Assembly (NCBI GenBank): GCA_020854055.1
Contig: JADZGD010000114.1
Location: forward strand, 1 to 64,000
Reading direction: 5' to 3'
Length of the DNA: 64,000 nucleotides
Origin: Bryobacterales bacterium
GTDB lineage: Bacteria; Acidobacteriota; Terriglobia; Bryobacterales; Bryobacteraceae
Shown here: one piece after another, positions 26,565-33,938 of the stretch
Numbering within the stretch: position 1 is the stretch's first letter
How the letters are laid out: every line of letters starts with the position of its first letter
The notes under the pieces: model-generated
Databases searched by the model: none
Told to the model about the DNA's origin: nothing
What the model saw: only the letters and a program-made list of their open reading frames with translations
Position numbers and translations under genes: made by a program

Positions 26565-27808
26565 TCGGTCCTCGCCGTCACCGGTTCGTCATACTCCAGC
26601 AGTCGCCGCTGCCCCTCCAGCGCCCGAATCTTCGTCACGTCCTGGGTTACCTCCAGCGTCCCCGCGTACCGCCCCCCTGAATCCCTCACCGCGAAGTAGC
26701 GAATGTGCACAAACTGCCCGTGAAACGGAATCCAGAACTCGGCCACACTTTGCCGTCCGCCGCGAAAGTCCGCCAGGATCCGTTCCACAATGTCCACGCT
26801 CCGCGGGGGATGGCAGTTCTGCACCTTACGCCCGATAATCGCCTTGCTACGCGAAAACAGCCGGCTCTTGCCCTCGGAAAAGAACGCCACCCGGTCATCG
26901 GCATCCACAAACGTCAAATCCACCGGCAGCGCCTCAAAAATCGCCCTCAACTGCTCCAGTGTCAACGTCCCGGTCGGCAGCGCAATCCCGTCCAGTTGTG
27001 CCGCCCCCTCCTTGACCGGCCCCTCCGGCGGGTTGTAATCCTGGCCCGGCTCCACCAAACACCACCCATAGCGCGGCGATGAGGCCCAAATCTCCCCCCA
27101 ATCCTGCGCCGTAAACTTCCCTTGACACAACGGCAGCAGGATCTGCTCTTCCTTATAGATCATCTCCTGCACCGCTGCTGCCGCCGCCACCCCGGTCGTC
27201 GCGGCCAGCAGCTTCAGTTCGCCCAAACTCGTGTCGCGCTCCCGCAGCGCCGCCGACAAGTCCTTCAGTAACTCCCGAACTTCATCGTCCTTCCCCCACA
27301 TCACCTTCGGTGGACCCATCACCTGATGCCGCTCCAGGCACGTAAAGAACAGGTGCTCCTTCCGCTGGTAGTGTTTGTCCACGTCCTGAAGTTCGTTCAA
27401 CGCCTGCCGCCACTCCATGACCGGACCTGCCGCATCCTGCTCGGAGGTCGCATCCTGCACCGCCGTCATCGCCCGGTTCAGCCGCTCCAGCACCTTCACC
27501 AGTGCCGCGTTCTCCCGCCGCATCGTCTCCACGGGGTGCCCCGCCGCCAGCGGCGCTGGTTGGAGTTGAACCAGTATCTCCCGCGTCACCTGCGAGTGCA
27601 GATCGCACATGCCCATGACCTCGGCCACCGGCATCCCCTCGTCAATCAACTGCTGCTCCATCTCCGCGATCTCGGAGTAGTCCGTCTCCCGCACCAGTTG
27701 CCGTAAACTGCCCCGCACTGCATCCGGCGCCTCCCCCTTGTGCAGCCGCTGGATGATCTCCTTCAGCGTCCGTACCCGCTGTGTCCGGTTGTCAATCAAT
27801 TCGCTCAT
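26561..27808 (-). CDS. DUF438 + hemerythrin + PAS protein
   Basis: A 415-residue multidomain protein. The N-terminal 80 residues match DUF438 (TLKEIIQRLHKGEAPDAVRG and IAEMEQQLIDEGMPVAEV). A hemerythrin-like helical domain follows (about 90-230), with EHLFFTCLERH and MIYKEEQILLPL supplying His and Glu ligands. A PAS domain occupies about 290-400, with FEALPVDLTFVDADDRVAFF and a C-terminal RYAGTLEVTQDVTKI. It is the first gene of the three-gene unit. The architecture suggests a redox or gas sensor without a visible output domain, or a partner for NO/O2-linked enzymes. Confidence 0.88.
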   Translation of the reverse strand: MSELIDNRTQRVRTLKEIIQRLHKGEAPDAVRGSLRQLVRETDYSEIAEMEQQLIDEGMPVAEVMGMCDLHSQVTREILVQLQPAPLAAGHPVETMRRENAALVKVLERLNRAMTAVQDATSEQDAAGPVMEWRQALNELQDVDKHYQRKEHLFFTCLERHQVMGPPKVMWGKDDEVRELLKDLSAALRERDTSLGELKLLAATTGVAAAAAVQEMIYKEEQILLPLCQGKFTAQDWGEIWASSPRYGWCLVEPGQDYNPPEGPVKEGAAQLDGIALPTGTLTLEQLRAIFEALPVDLTFVDADDRVAFFSEGKSRLFSRSKAIIGRKVQNCHPPRSVDIVERILADFRGGRQSVAEFWIPFHGQFVHIRYFAVRDSGGRYAGTLEVTQDVTKIRALEGQRRLLEYDEPVTARTE

Positions 27809-27895
27809 CGTAAAGCCTCAATCCCCACAATAACGGACCCTGTTAGCCGAATCAGTGACCACAGTCACCCCGCTCCCCCGGCGCTATCCTCAGGA

Positions 27896-28369
27896 ATGAT
27901 GACCCTCACCATGCACCCCATCGGCCGCGTCCGCAGCCCCTTCACCGATACTACCCAAATCCCCAAAGGCCCCGGCGCCAAACACGACACCGAAGGCGAT
28001 CTCGAAATTAACCCTGAACTCGAACCCGGCCTCACCTCCATCGAAGGCTTCTCCCACCTTTTCGTAATCTGGGCCTTCCACCGCTCGGAGTCCTACGAAC
28101 TGCTGGGTACGCCCCCCACCGACGACCGCCCCCACGGCGTCTTCGCCACCCGATCGCCCCGCCGTCCCAACCCCATCGGCCTCACCGTCGTCCAACTGCT
28201 TCACCGCGACGGCCACACGCTCCGCGTCCGCGGCCTCGATATGCTCGACGGCACCCCCATCCTCGACATCAAGCCCTACCTCTCCTCCATCCCCGAAGCG
28301 CAGCTCCGCCGCGGCTGGCTCGACGAAGCCGAAGCCCGCCGCCGCGCCGCCGCTCCCCCAATCGATTAA
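27896..28369 (+). CDS. trmO: tRNA threonylcarbamoyladenosine methyltransferase TrmO (TsaA/YaeB family)
   Basis: A 157-residue SAM-dependent enzyme predicted to N6-methylate t6A37 in certain tRNAs. The family blocks are clear: HPIGRVRSPF at the N-terminus, LEPGLTSIEGFSHLFVIWAF, and PHGVFATRSPRRPNPIGLT with conserved Arg, Pro and Asn. Start is one of three close Met codons (27896, 27899, 27911); AGGA at 27892-27895 is the only ribosome-binding-like sequence and favours none strongly. Length is that of the shorter, single-domain forms. It is followed after one base by the DUF4091 gene, so the two share a transcript. Confidence 0.9.
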   Translation: MMTLTMHPIGRVRSPFTDTTQIPKGPGAKHDTEGDLEINPELEPGLTSIEGFSHLFVIWAFHRSESYELLGTPPTDDRPHGVFATRSPRRPNPIGLTVVQLLHRDGHTLRVRGLDMLDGTPILDIKPYLSSIPEAQLRRGWLDEAEARRRAAAPPID

Positions 28370-28370
28370 T

Positions 28371-30035
28371 ATGGATACCACCATGTTCATCGCGCGTCTT
28401 GTCCTGACTGCGATCCTGATCGCCCTACCCGCCGCCGCCGCCCAGTTTGCCACCTGGCCCGTCGACGCCCTCGTCAAAGTCTTCCCCCAGGACGCTCCCG
28501 GCGCCAACCGCAGCCCCGCCACCCCGACCTTAATCGCGCGCAACGGGCATGCTACTGTTCAGTTCGCTATCCGCTCCGATGAGCGCCTCAAGAAATTCAA
28601 CGTCACCCTCACCGCGCCCCCGGCCCTCCAGTGCCAGTTCCGCCACGTCGGCTACGTCCCCGTCGATACCAATCCTCCCGGCACCCCCGTCGACGAACTC
28701 CTCCGTCTCGCCCCCTCGTTCTTCCCCGACCCTTTGCTCGAAACCTTTCCTTATACCCTCTTCGCCCACCGCACCGAAGCCATCTGGATCACCGCCTTCG
28801 CTCCAGCCTCCACCGCCCCCGGCCTCTACTCCGGCAAAATCACTTTCGAAAATGAGGGCCGCCAACTGGCCGCCGAATCCTTCACCATCCGCGTTACTTC
28901 CGCCACGGTCCCCGCTACCCAAACCCTAAAGGTCACCAACTGGCTCTCCCTCTCGGCCGCCAACCTCGCCCGCTTCTACAAACTCGACGGCGAAGACGCC
29001 CACTACTGGCAACTGCTCGCCAACATCGCCCGCCTCATGGCCGATCATAAGCAGAACGTCATCCTTACGCCCGTTCGCGCCCTCGCCACCCCCTCTATCC
29101 AAAACGGCAAAATTATCTATGACTTCTCCCGCCTCGACCGCTGGGTCCAACTTTTCGACGCCGCCGGTATCCACACCATCGAAGGCTCTCACCTGCTCGG
29201 CCGCCTCGGCGGCTACGACACCCCCATGTGCATCCCCGCCGACGTCATCGAAAACGGCCAAATCGTCAGCAAATCCCTCGCCACCGATGACCCTCGTGCC
29301 GCCGAGCACCTTAATAACTTCCTCCCCGCCCTCTACACCCACATCCGCCGGAAGGGCTGGCAGAACCGTTACCTCCAGCACATTCACGACGAACCGCACG
29401 GCAACGAAACCGCCGTTTACCGCCGCTATGCCGCCCTCATCCGCAAGAACCTCCCCGGTATCCCCACCCTCGACGCCATCTCCCTCGACCGCGATACCTC
29501 CTTCCTTGATGGCATGGTCGATGTCTGGGTTCCCATCCTCGGCAGCTTCGATACCCGCATGGATCAAATCCGCGCCCACACCGCCCAGGGCGGCCAGTGC
29601 TGGTTCTATACCTGCATCTACCCTCAGGGCCGCTACCTCAACCGCTTCACCGACCTCCCTCTCCTCAAAACCCGTCTCCTCCACTGGTTCAATTACCGCC
29701 ATAATTTGACCGGCTTCCTCCATTGGGGCGGTAATTATTGGACTCAATCCCCCTTCGATAACGTCCAGCCCGTCATCAATGAAGGCACCACCCTGCTCCC
29801 AGCAGGCGATAACGCCATCATTTATCCCTCTCCCGACAACTACACCGCGCTCAGTTCCGTCCGTCTTGAAGCCATGCGCGACGGCCTCGAAGATTACGAA
29901 CTGCTCGCCGCTCTCGCCCGCCAGAATCCCGAGAAAGCCCGCCAACTCGCCCAAACCGCGATCCCAAACTTCACCGATTATGTCCGCGATGTGTCCGCTT
30001 TCCGTAAACTGCAAGCCGAACTCCTCGCCGACTGA
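28371..30035 (+). CDS. Secreted DUF4091 (GH123-like) protein
   Basis: A 554-residue exported protein with a signal peptide (FIARLVLTAILIALPAAAA), a beta-sandwich N-terminal half and a TIM-barrel half. The C-terminal DUF4091 signature is readable: HNLTGFLHWGGNYW, then YPSPDNYTALSSVRLEAMRD followed by Gly-Leu-Glu-Asp-Tyr-Glu. DUF4091 is related to GH123 N-acetylgalactosaminidases; LQHIHDEPHGNET near residue 343 places a possible acid pair (Asp-Glu) where a GH123 active site would be. A role in glycan breakdown is inferred. Third codon positions are heavily C, part of a C-rich stretch on the plus strand. Confidence 0.83.
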   Translation: MDTTMFIARLVLTAILIALPAAAAQFATWPVDALVKVFPQDAPGANRSPATPTLIARNGHATVQFAIRSDERLKKFNVTLTAPPALQCQFRHVGYVPVDTNPPGTPVDELLRLAPSFFPDPLLETFPYTLFAHRTEAIWITAFAPASTAPGLYSGKITFENEGRQLAAESFTIRVTSATVPATQTLKVTNWLSLSAANLARFYKLDGEDAHYWQLLANIARLMADHKQNVILTPVRALATPSIQNGKIIYDFSRLDRWVQLFDAAGIHTIEGSHLLGRLGGYDTPMCIPADVIENGQIVSKSLATDDPRAAEHLNNFLPALYTHIRRKGWQNRYLQHIHDEPHGNETAVYRRYAALIRKNLPGIPTLDAISLDRDTSFLDGMVDVWVPILGSFDTRMDQIRAHTAQGGQCWFYTCIYPQGRYLNRFTDLPLLKTRLLHWFNYRHNLTGFLHWGGNYWTQSPFDNVQPVINEGTTLLPAGDNAIIYPSPDNYTALSSVRLEAMRDGLEDYELLAALARQNPEKARQLAQTAIPNFTDYVRDVSAFRKLQAELLAD

Positions 30036-30196
30036 AACCGTCGCAGTATAGAACTCTTTATGCGCCACCCGTCCCGCCGGGATACTCCAGCGCATGCATG
30101 AGCATTGAGAATTTGACTATTTAGTCCGCATTATCTGCGTGGTAAGCATTTTTCGCCGCCGCCATGAAAAAAATAAATGAGACTAAGTAGAATTGC

Positions 30197-30225
30197 TTGA
30201 CGCCGCCAGACATGCGTGATACGTT
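30197..30225 (+). promoter_or_regulatory. Candidate sigma-70 promoter of the nusG-paralog operon
   Basis: TTGACG at 30197-30202 is one base from the -35 consensus. TACGTT at 30220-30225 follows after a 17-base spacer and is a weak -10 box. Transcription would start near 30232, giving a leader of about 115 bases with the hairpin and the ops-like site inside the RNA. Confidence 0.5.
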
Positions 30226-30239
30226 TGATCGTTGTTTCA

Positions 30240-30266
30240 TGCTTCAGTTTCGCAGCCACTGAAGCA
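30240..30266 (+). promoter_or_regulatory. Leader hairpin upstream of the ops-like site
   Basis: TGCTTCAGT (30240-30248) pairs perfectly with ACTGAAGCA (30258-30266) around the 9-base loop TTCGCAGCC. It lies just after the predicted transcription start and 34 bases before the ops-like element. It could be a pause hairpin, an RNA stabiliser or a protein-binding site; no T-run follows, so it is not a simple terminator. Confidence 0.6.
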
Positions 30267-30300
30267 ATCGATCTGGAAACTTAGTCCGTGGGTCAAAAAG

Positions 30301-30313
30301 GGCGGTAGCCTGC
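30301..30313 (+). promoter_or_regulatory. ops-like element (RfaH/NusG-paralog recruitment and pause site)
   Basis: GGCGGTAGCCTGC matches the enterobacterial ops sequence GGCGGTAGCGTGC at 12 of 13 positions. The one difference lies in a position that varies among known ops sites. It also fits the elemental pause pattern of GG at the upstream edge and a pyrimidine-G at the active site (here T-G). It stands 34 bases before the start codon of a NusG/RfaH-like gene, in the same orientation, inside the transcribed leader. In proteobacteria RfaH binds this motif in the non-template strand of paused polymerase to promote long envelope operons. The same role here is inference. Confidence 0.75.
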
Positions 30314-30346
30314 CCGGCCCTCAATTGAACATCCAAAGGCGAGCGC

Positions 30347-30919
30347 ATGGATCCGGCTATCAGCCAGCTCGACCCCGCCGCCGTGGCGGAAGCGGATTTC
30401 TCAAGCGTTACACCCGCTCCCGACGCGCTGCTCCCCTGGTACGCAGTTCGTGTCCGTTCTAATTTTGAAAAAAAAGTCGCCGCCTCTCTCCATGCCCGCG
30501 GCTTTGAGGAATTTACGCCGCTTTACCACCAATCCAATAAGTGGTCCGATCGCGTCGCGAATCTCGAAATTCCCCTCTTTCCCGGCTATCTCTTTTGCCG
30601 CCTCGATATCTCAAAGCGGCTCCCCGTCCTCGCCGCTCCCGGCGTTGTCTCCATCGTCGGCTTCGGCCCCCAATTCATCACCGTCCCCGATTCGGAGATC
30701 GAATCCATCCGTTCCGCCCTCGACTCCGGCGCTCTTCTCCTGCCCCATCCCTATCTCCGCGCCGGCCAGCGCATCCGCATCGCGAAAGGCGCCATGACCG
30801 GCGTCGAGGGTATCCTGCTCAACGTGCGCGATGATTATCGCCTCGTGCTTTCCATCAATATCCTGATGCGCTCTGTCTCCGTCCAGATCGACCGCGACTG
30901 GATCACCCCCATTTCCTGA
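30347..30919 (+). CDS. NusG paralog (RfaH/UpxY-like transcription antiterminator)
   Basis: A 190-residue transcription elongation factor. After a 25-residue leader with no domain, the NGN domain begins at WYAVRVRSNFEKKVAASLHA and includes EIPLFPGYLFCRLDISKRL and GVVSIVGFGPQFITVPDSEI. A C-terminal KOW domain follows (GQRIRIAKGAMTGVEGILLN). The features match specialised NusG paralogs heading exopolysaccharide operons rather than housekeeping NusG, which sits beside secE and ribosomal genes. It probably binds RNA polymerase at the ops-like site upstream and suppresses termination in the downstream polysaccharide genes, which here are decayed. Confidence 0.92.
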   Translation: MDPAISQLDPAAVAEADFSSVTPAPDALLPWYAVRVRSNFEKKVAASLHARGFEEFTPLYHQSNKWSDRVANLEIPLFPGYLFCRLDISKRLPVLAAPGVVSIVGFGPQFITVPDSEIESIRSALDSGALLLPHPYLRAGQRIRIAKGAMTGVEGILLNVRDDYRLVLSINILMRSVSVQIDRDWITPIS

Positions 30920-30929
30920 TCAATCCGTC

Positions 30930-31175
30930 ATGGCTACTCCGAAACCGAAATCGCGAATGATTTCCATTCGCCTGTCAGACGACGAGTATTACTCCATCAA
31001 AACCGTCTGCGACAGCTACGGCGCCCGCAGTGTGTCCGATTTCGCCCGCGCCGCGATCCATTCCTTTACCCAGGCCCAGGCGCCGCTCCCCGACCGCTCC
31101 CTGGAGGACCGCTTCGCCGAGATCGACAACCGCCTCGACCGCCTCACCCGCCAACTCGATTCGCTCAGCTCCTGA
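30930..31175 (+). CDS. Small ribbon-helix-helix-like protein with coiled-coil tail (copy 1)
   Basis: An 81-residue basic protein. Residues 8-45 read as a ribbon-helix-helix (CopG/MetJ-like) fold: strand SRMISIRLSDDEYYSIKTVC, then SVSDFARAAIHSF. The tail (RSLEDRFAEIDNRLDRLTRQ) has heptad-spaced Phe/Ile/Leu and should form a short coiled coil. It starts 10 bases after the nusG-paralog stop. It is clearly related to the next gene: both share the x-Arg-Met-hydrophobic-x-Ile-Arg-Leu opening, the Ser-Val-Ser-(Asp/Glu)-Phe-x-Arg-Ala-Ala-Ile-His segment and the tail. Likely a DNA-binding regulator of the same operon; not assigned to a named family. Confidence 0.75.
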   Translation: MATPKPKSRMISIRLSDDEYYSIKTVCDSYGARSVSDFARAAIHSFTQAQAPLPDRSLEDRFAEIDNRLDRLTRQLDSLSS

Positions 31176-31213
31176 ACCTCCCGCGCACCCTCCTGGCGCA
31201 CCCTGAAACTCCC

Positions 31214-31489
31214 GTGTTCCCCAACGGCCCGCTCCGCTGCCGCATGGTCACCATCCGCCTCGCGGAAGAGGAGTTCCAGCAGATCCGCGCCTTTACCAAA
31301 GCCTCCGGCGCCCCCAGCGTCTCCGAATTCACCCGCGCCGCCATCCACGCCCTGTTGAACGGCAATCGCCACGCCTCCGAAAACCTGCCCCTCAAGCCCG
31401 TGGAACACCGCTTCGCCTCCGTCCACGCCCGCCTCCAGGCCATCGAATGCCGTCTGGAAAGAATCAAGGAAAACCTAAATGGCCACTAA
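31214..31489 (+). CDS. Small ribbon-helix-helix-like protein with coiled-coil tail (copy 2)
   Basis: A 91-residue paralog of the preceding protein. GTG 31214 is chosen because it lets the N-terminus align with copy 1; ATG 31244 would remove ten residues. Core: MVTIRLAEEEFQQIRAFTKA, then SVSEFTRAAIHALLNG. Tail: VEHRFASVHARLQAIECRLE, again a heptad pattern. The copies differ at many positions, so the duplication is old or both are under selection. The start codon of the decayed export gene lies inside its last codons (31479), which shows the ancestral operon was tightly packed. Confidence 0.7.
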   Translation: MFPNGPLRCRMVTIRLAEEEFQQIRAFTKASGAPSVSEFTRAAIHALLNGNRHASENLPLKPVEHRFASVHARLQAIECRLERIKENLNGH

Positions 31490-31815
31490 GATCCTCTTCG
31501 CCCCGGCCTGATCCCCCCGCCTGCGCCCTCGGTCCCGTTTACCAGCTCACCATCCGCGTCCTCAATTTCGAAGAAATCTCCGGCACGGACGCCCCCTTCC
31601 TATCGCCTCCCGCGTCGACATCATCCTCCGCGTCGCCATCCGCATCCACGCCACCGGCCTCACCTAGGAACATCTCGAATCCCCTCCAGCGCCCAACGCC
31701 TCATCCCCGTCTCGAAAGGCCCCGAAGTCACCGCCGCCGCCGATTTCCATCCCCAGCGCGTCTCCGTCCTCGTCAGGCTGAATCTTAAATCCCCCGCCGT
31801 TCTTGAGCCCCAGCC
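31479..31815 (+). pseudogene. Remnant of a polysaccharide export (Wza-like) gene
   Basis: An ATG at 31479 overlapping the previous gene opens a frame that stops after ten codons at 31509. Beyond it, pieces of an outer-membrane polysaccharide export protein appear in three different frames: GPVYQLTIRVLNFEEISG (from 31531), then IASRVDIILRVAIRIHATGL (31602-31662, ending at a TAG at 31665 and continuing EHLES), then VSKGPEVTAAADFHPQRVSV (31709-31768). In order they match the usual SLBB-type layout: a G-pyQLtIrV start, a V.iHATGLTveqL segment, and a kdPeVTV.vadFhsqpVsVl segment. At least two frameshifts and one or two stops make it nonfunctional. Confidence 0.8.
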
Positions 31816-32235
31816 CATCCGCGTCCAGTCCTGGCATCAAGCCCTCAACCTCCCCGAATCCGAACCAGTCGAGGTGCGGCCGACCCTGCCCGTCGCCGTC
31901 GCCGTCGCCGGCGCCAACGCCCTCGCCAACGAATACGTCGATCAGAACGTGCAGGCCCGCTGGTAGATGACCCAGCGCACCGGAGACTGGCTCTCCGGCC
32001 AGCTCGGCGGCCTGCGTATCAAGCTGGAGCGCCCCAAAGACGCCCCAGGTCTACGCCGACCCGGCCTCGGGGTGACGAAAACCTCAGCAAGATTAAGCTC
32101 CGCCAGCCCCAGGAAGCCCTTTCAGCCACCCCGGCCGATCGCCCGCTCTAAGAAGTTCCGCTACGAAATGGTCGTCCAAGCCTCCGCCGAGACCCGCTTC
32201 GGCGTCCTCGACGGCACGAGCGGCTCCTTAGCAGC
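31816..32235 (+). pseudogene. Remnant of a chain-length determinant / Wzc-like gene
   Basis: Fragments of a Wzz/Wzc-type protein occur in consecutive but different frames. AGANALANEYVDQNVQARW is followed by an in-frame TAG (31964), then MTQRTGDWLSGQLGGLRIKL and ERPKD. VYADPASG continues in a second frame, GDENLSKIKLRQPQEALSAT in a third, and RYEMVVQASAETRF with GVLDGTSGSL in the first again (to about 32230). This order matches the periplasmic coiled-coil region of exopolysaccharide chain-length proteins. The N-terminal membrane part and the C-terminal kinase are gone, and the border with the wza remnant has been deleted. The minus-strand metallohydrolase gene begins 60 bases on. Confidence 0.78.
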
Positions 32236-32295
32236 AGGCATTATTGGCCGATGCCCGGCGTTTTCGCCAGCCCGGCGGACTGGTCGCCAGCGCCT

Positions 32296-33783
32296 CTATT
32301 GGAGGGCGGCTTCCGCGCGATCGCACAATGCGAAAAACGCGGCCTTCCGCTCACCGCTGAGCTTGCTCTCCGGAGTTCTGCGGATCACTTCGCGCCAACC
32401 GCCGATCCACTCGCGCAGAAACCGAATTGCGCCTGGTGAGCGGCGCGGTACCGGGCCGACGTAGATGGGACTGGTATGCGCCATGCGCGCAGTGATAGTG
32501 GTCTTGCCAAAACAACGGGCGGCGATCCAACTTCCGGCCTGAACCGGCGCTTCGAACGACGCTTTCACGCGCAGGCTGCCGCCCGTGGGGCGAAGCGTGC
32601 GCACAACGTTGCCGTCCACCAGAATGTCCACCCGGTCGATGGGTTCCCTCGACCTGGCTTCGATTTGTACCTTGACCGAACGGGTAGTATCCGGCAGGAT
32701 GCTGCCGGGAAGCAAACCATCGGCGGTGAGCCAGAGCATCGGGCCGTTGGTTGCAAAGCTCCGGCCGGCTTTGAGGGCGCTCCACCAGGCGTCGGGCGAG
32801 AAAGGGCCGTCCAGATGGACGTAGACGCGGTCGTAGCCGAGGCCGTTCTTTAGAACGCCGTTGGCCGAACCGGCGGAAACCGGGATGCGCAGGCCCGCCG
32901 AAAGATACCGGGCGTAGAGCATGCAGATGTAGTCGGCGAAGCCGCGATAACCCGGGTAGACCGATAGGTCCCGCGGGCGGCCCCAGGCTTCATTGTTGAG
33001 CATCCCCTCTTCCATAAAATGGTTATTCACCACGCCGATGGAATCGGGATGAGCCAGGAGCGCGACCACCGGCGCCCCCCACCAGATGGGCTTCTCCAGA
33101 TCCAGGTAGCCCTCTGAACGGAAGGTCCAGGAGTCCACGGGAGGCGGCCAATCGGACTTGTAAGGCGCCAGATCGGGCGGCCTGCGGAGGTTGAAGAAAA
33201 GCGCCGCGCCCCAGGGCCGCTCGTCCTCGGCATTGTTGATGGTCCAGACGCGATTGCCATCGATGGAGGATTGCATCGGCTCGCGCCAGTCCTTCCATTC
33301 GGGTGAAGTCCGCGCATTGTTCCAGCGGGTAATTACCGGGGCCATGTGGATGTCGGCGGCGCGGATAAGCAGTGGCATTTCAGACGGCTCGCGATGGACA
33401 TGCAGGTCGCCGGACCACCAGCCGAGTTTGGCCATGTCCATCCAGCGCCGCAGGCGAACGGTATTCACCCCCTTCAACCGGGCGCCGTTCAGTGTGGCTG
33501 GTTCGTACTCCGTTCCGCGATCGAGCAGCACCCTGAGATCACCGTCAGGCAGGTCAATGGTGACACTTCCATCGAAGATCACCCCGAGATCGGCGAACTT
33601 GGGGTGCGTCATGAGGACCGGCTGCGGCTTCACCACCCGTACTGGAATGAGTTTTCCGGAGGCGTCGCGAAGGCGCAACCGGACGGCGGCCGGTTGGCCG
33701 CGCTCATCTTTCACGCGGATTTGCACGGTACCCGCAAGAACGGCAAGATCCGTCAGTAGCACTAGCGCAATTACTCGAATCAT
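32296..33783 (-). CDS. Secreted CehA/McbA family metallohydrolase
   Basis: A 495-residue exported protein. ATG 33783 is chosen over the longer frame because it opens at a signal peptide (Met-Ile-Arg-Val-Ile-Ala-Leu-Val-Leu-Leu). After an N-terminal beta domain (VQIRVKDERGQPAAVRLRLR), a PHP-type metal-binding barrel starts with GWWSGDLHVHREPSEM. Further ligand candidates are ALLAHPDSIGVVNNH and the VSAGSANGV region. The family includes carbaryl hydrolase CehA and McbA; most members hydrolyse unknown esters or phosphoesters. It is a single gene, divergent from the tol-pal operon. Confidence 0.82.
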   Translation of the reverse strand: MIRVIALVLLTDLAVLAGTVQIRVKDERGQPAAVRLRLRDASGKLIPVRVVKPQPVLMTHPKFADLGVIFDGSVTIDLPDGDLRVLLDRGTEYEPATLNGARLKGVNTVRLRRWMDMAKLGWWSGDLHVHREPSEMPLLIRAADIHMAPVITRWNNARTSPEWKDWREPMQSSIDGNRVWTINNAEDERPWGAALFFNLRRPPDLAPYKSDWPPPVDSWTFRSEGYLDLEKPIWWGAPVVALLAHPDSIGVVNNHFMEEGMLNNEAWGRPRDLSVYPGYRGFADYICMLYARYLSAGLRIPVSAGSANGVLKNGLGYDRVYVHLDGPFSPDAWWSALKAGRSFATNGPMLWLTADGLLPGSILPDTTRSVKVQIEARSREPIDRVDILVDGNVVRTLRPTGGSLRVKASFEAPVQAGSWIAARCFGKTTITARMAHTSPIYVGPVPRRSPGAIRFLREWIGGWREVIRRTPESKLSGERKAAFFALCDRAEAALQ

Positions 33784-33938
33784 TCGGCTTCCCTCGCATC
33801 CCCTACGTCTGTATGATAGAGGAGATACAAACAGTTTCGATCGTTTTTGTTTTGGTAGGCCGTGCAGCGGAGTTCGGATCCGGAGCGTCCTCAAAAGGGG
33901 CGCTAGAATAGATATTTGGGAGAAACGCGTTGGGAATC

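Larger units (their letters stand above)
30036..30346 (+). promoter_or_regulatory. Long leader region of the nusG-paralog operon
   Basis: A 311-base gap, much more A/T-rich than its surroundings between about 30095 and 30260. It contains a candidate promoter (30197-30225), a 9-bp hairpin (30240-30266) and an ops-like element (30301-30313), then a short Shine-Dalgarno-like AAAGGCGAG before ATG 30347. This is the layout expected of an operon controlled by a specialised NusG/RfaH-type factor. Confidence 0.7.

Noticed and set aside
28926..30095. A 389-codon minus-strand frame opposite the DUF4091 gene
   Set aside because: Its Gly/Val/Glu/Asp-rich sequence is an effect of the C-rich third positions of the real gene.
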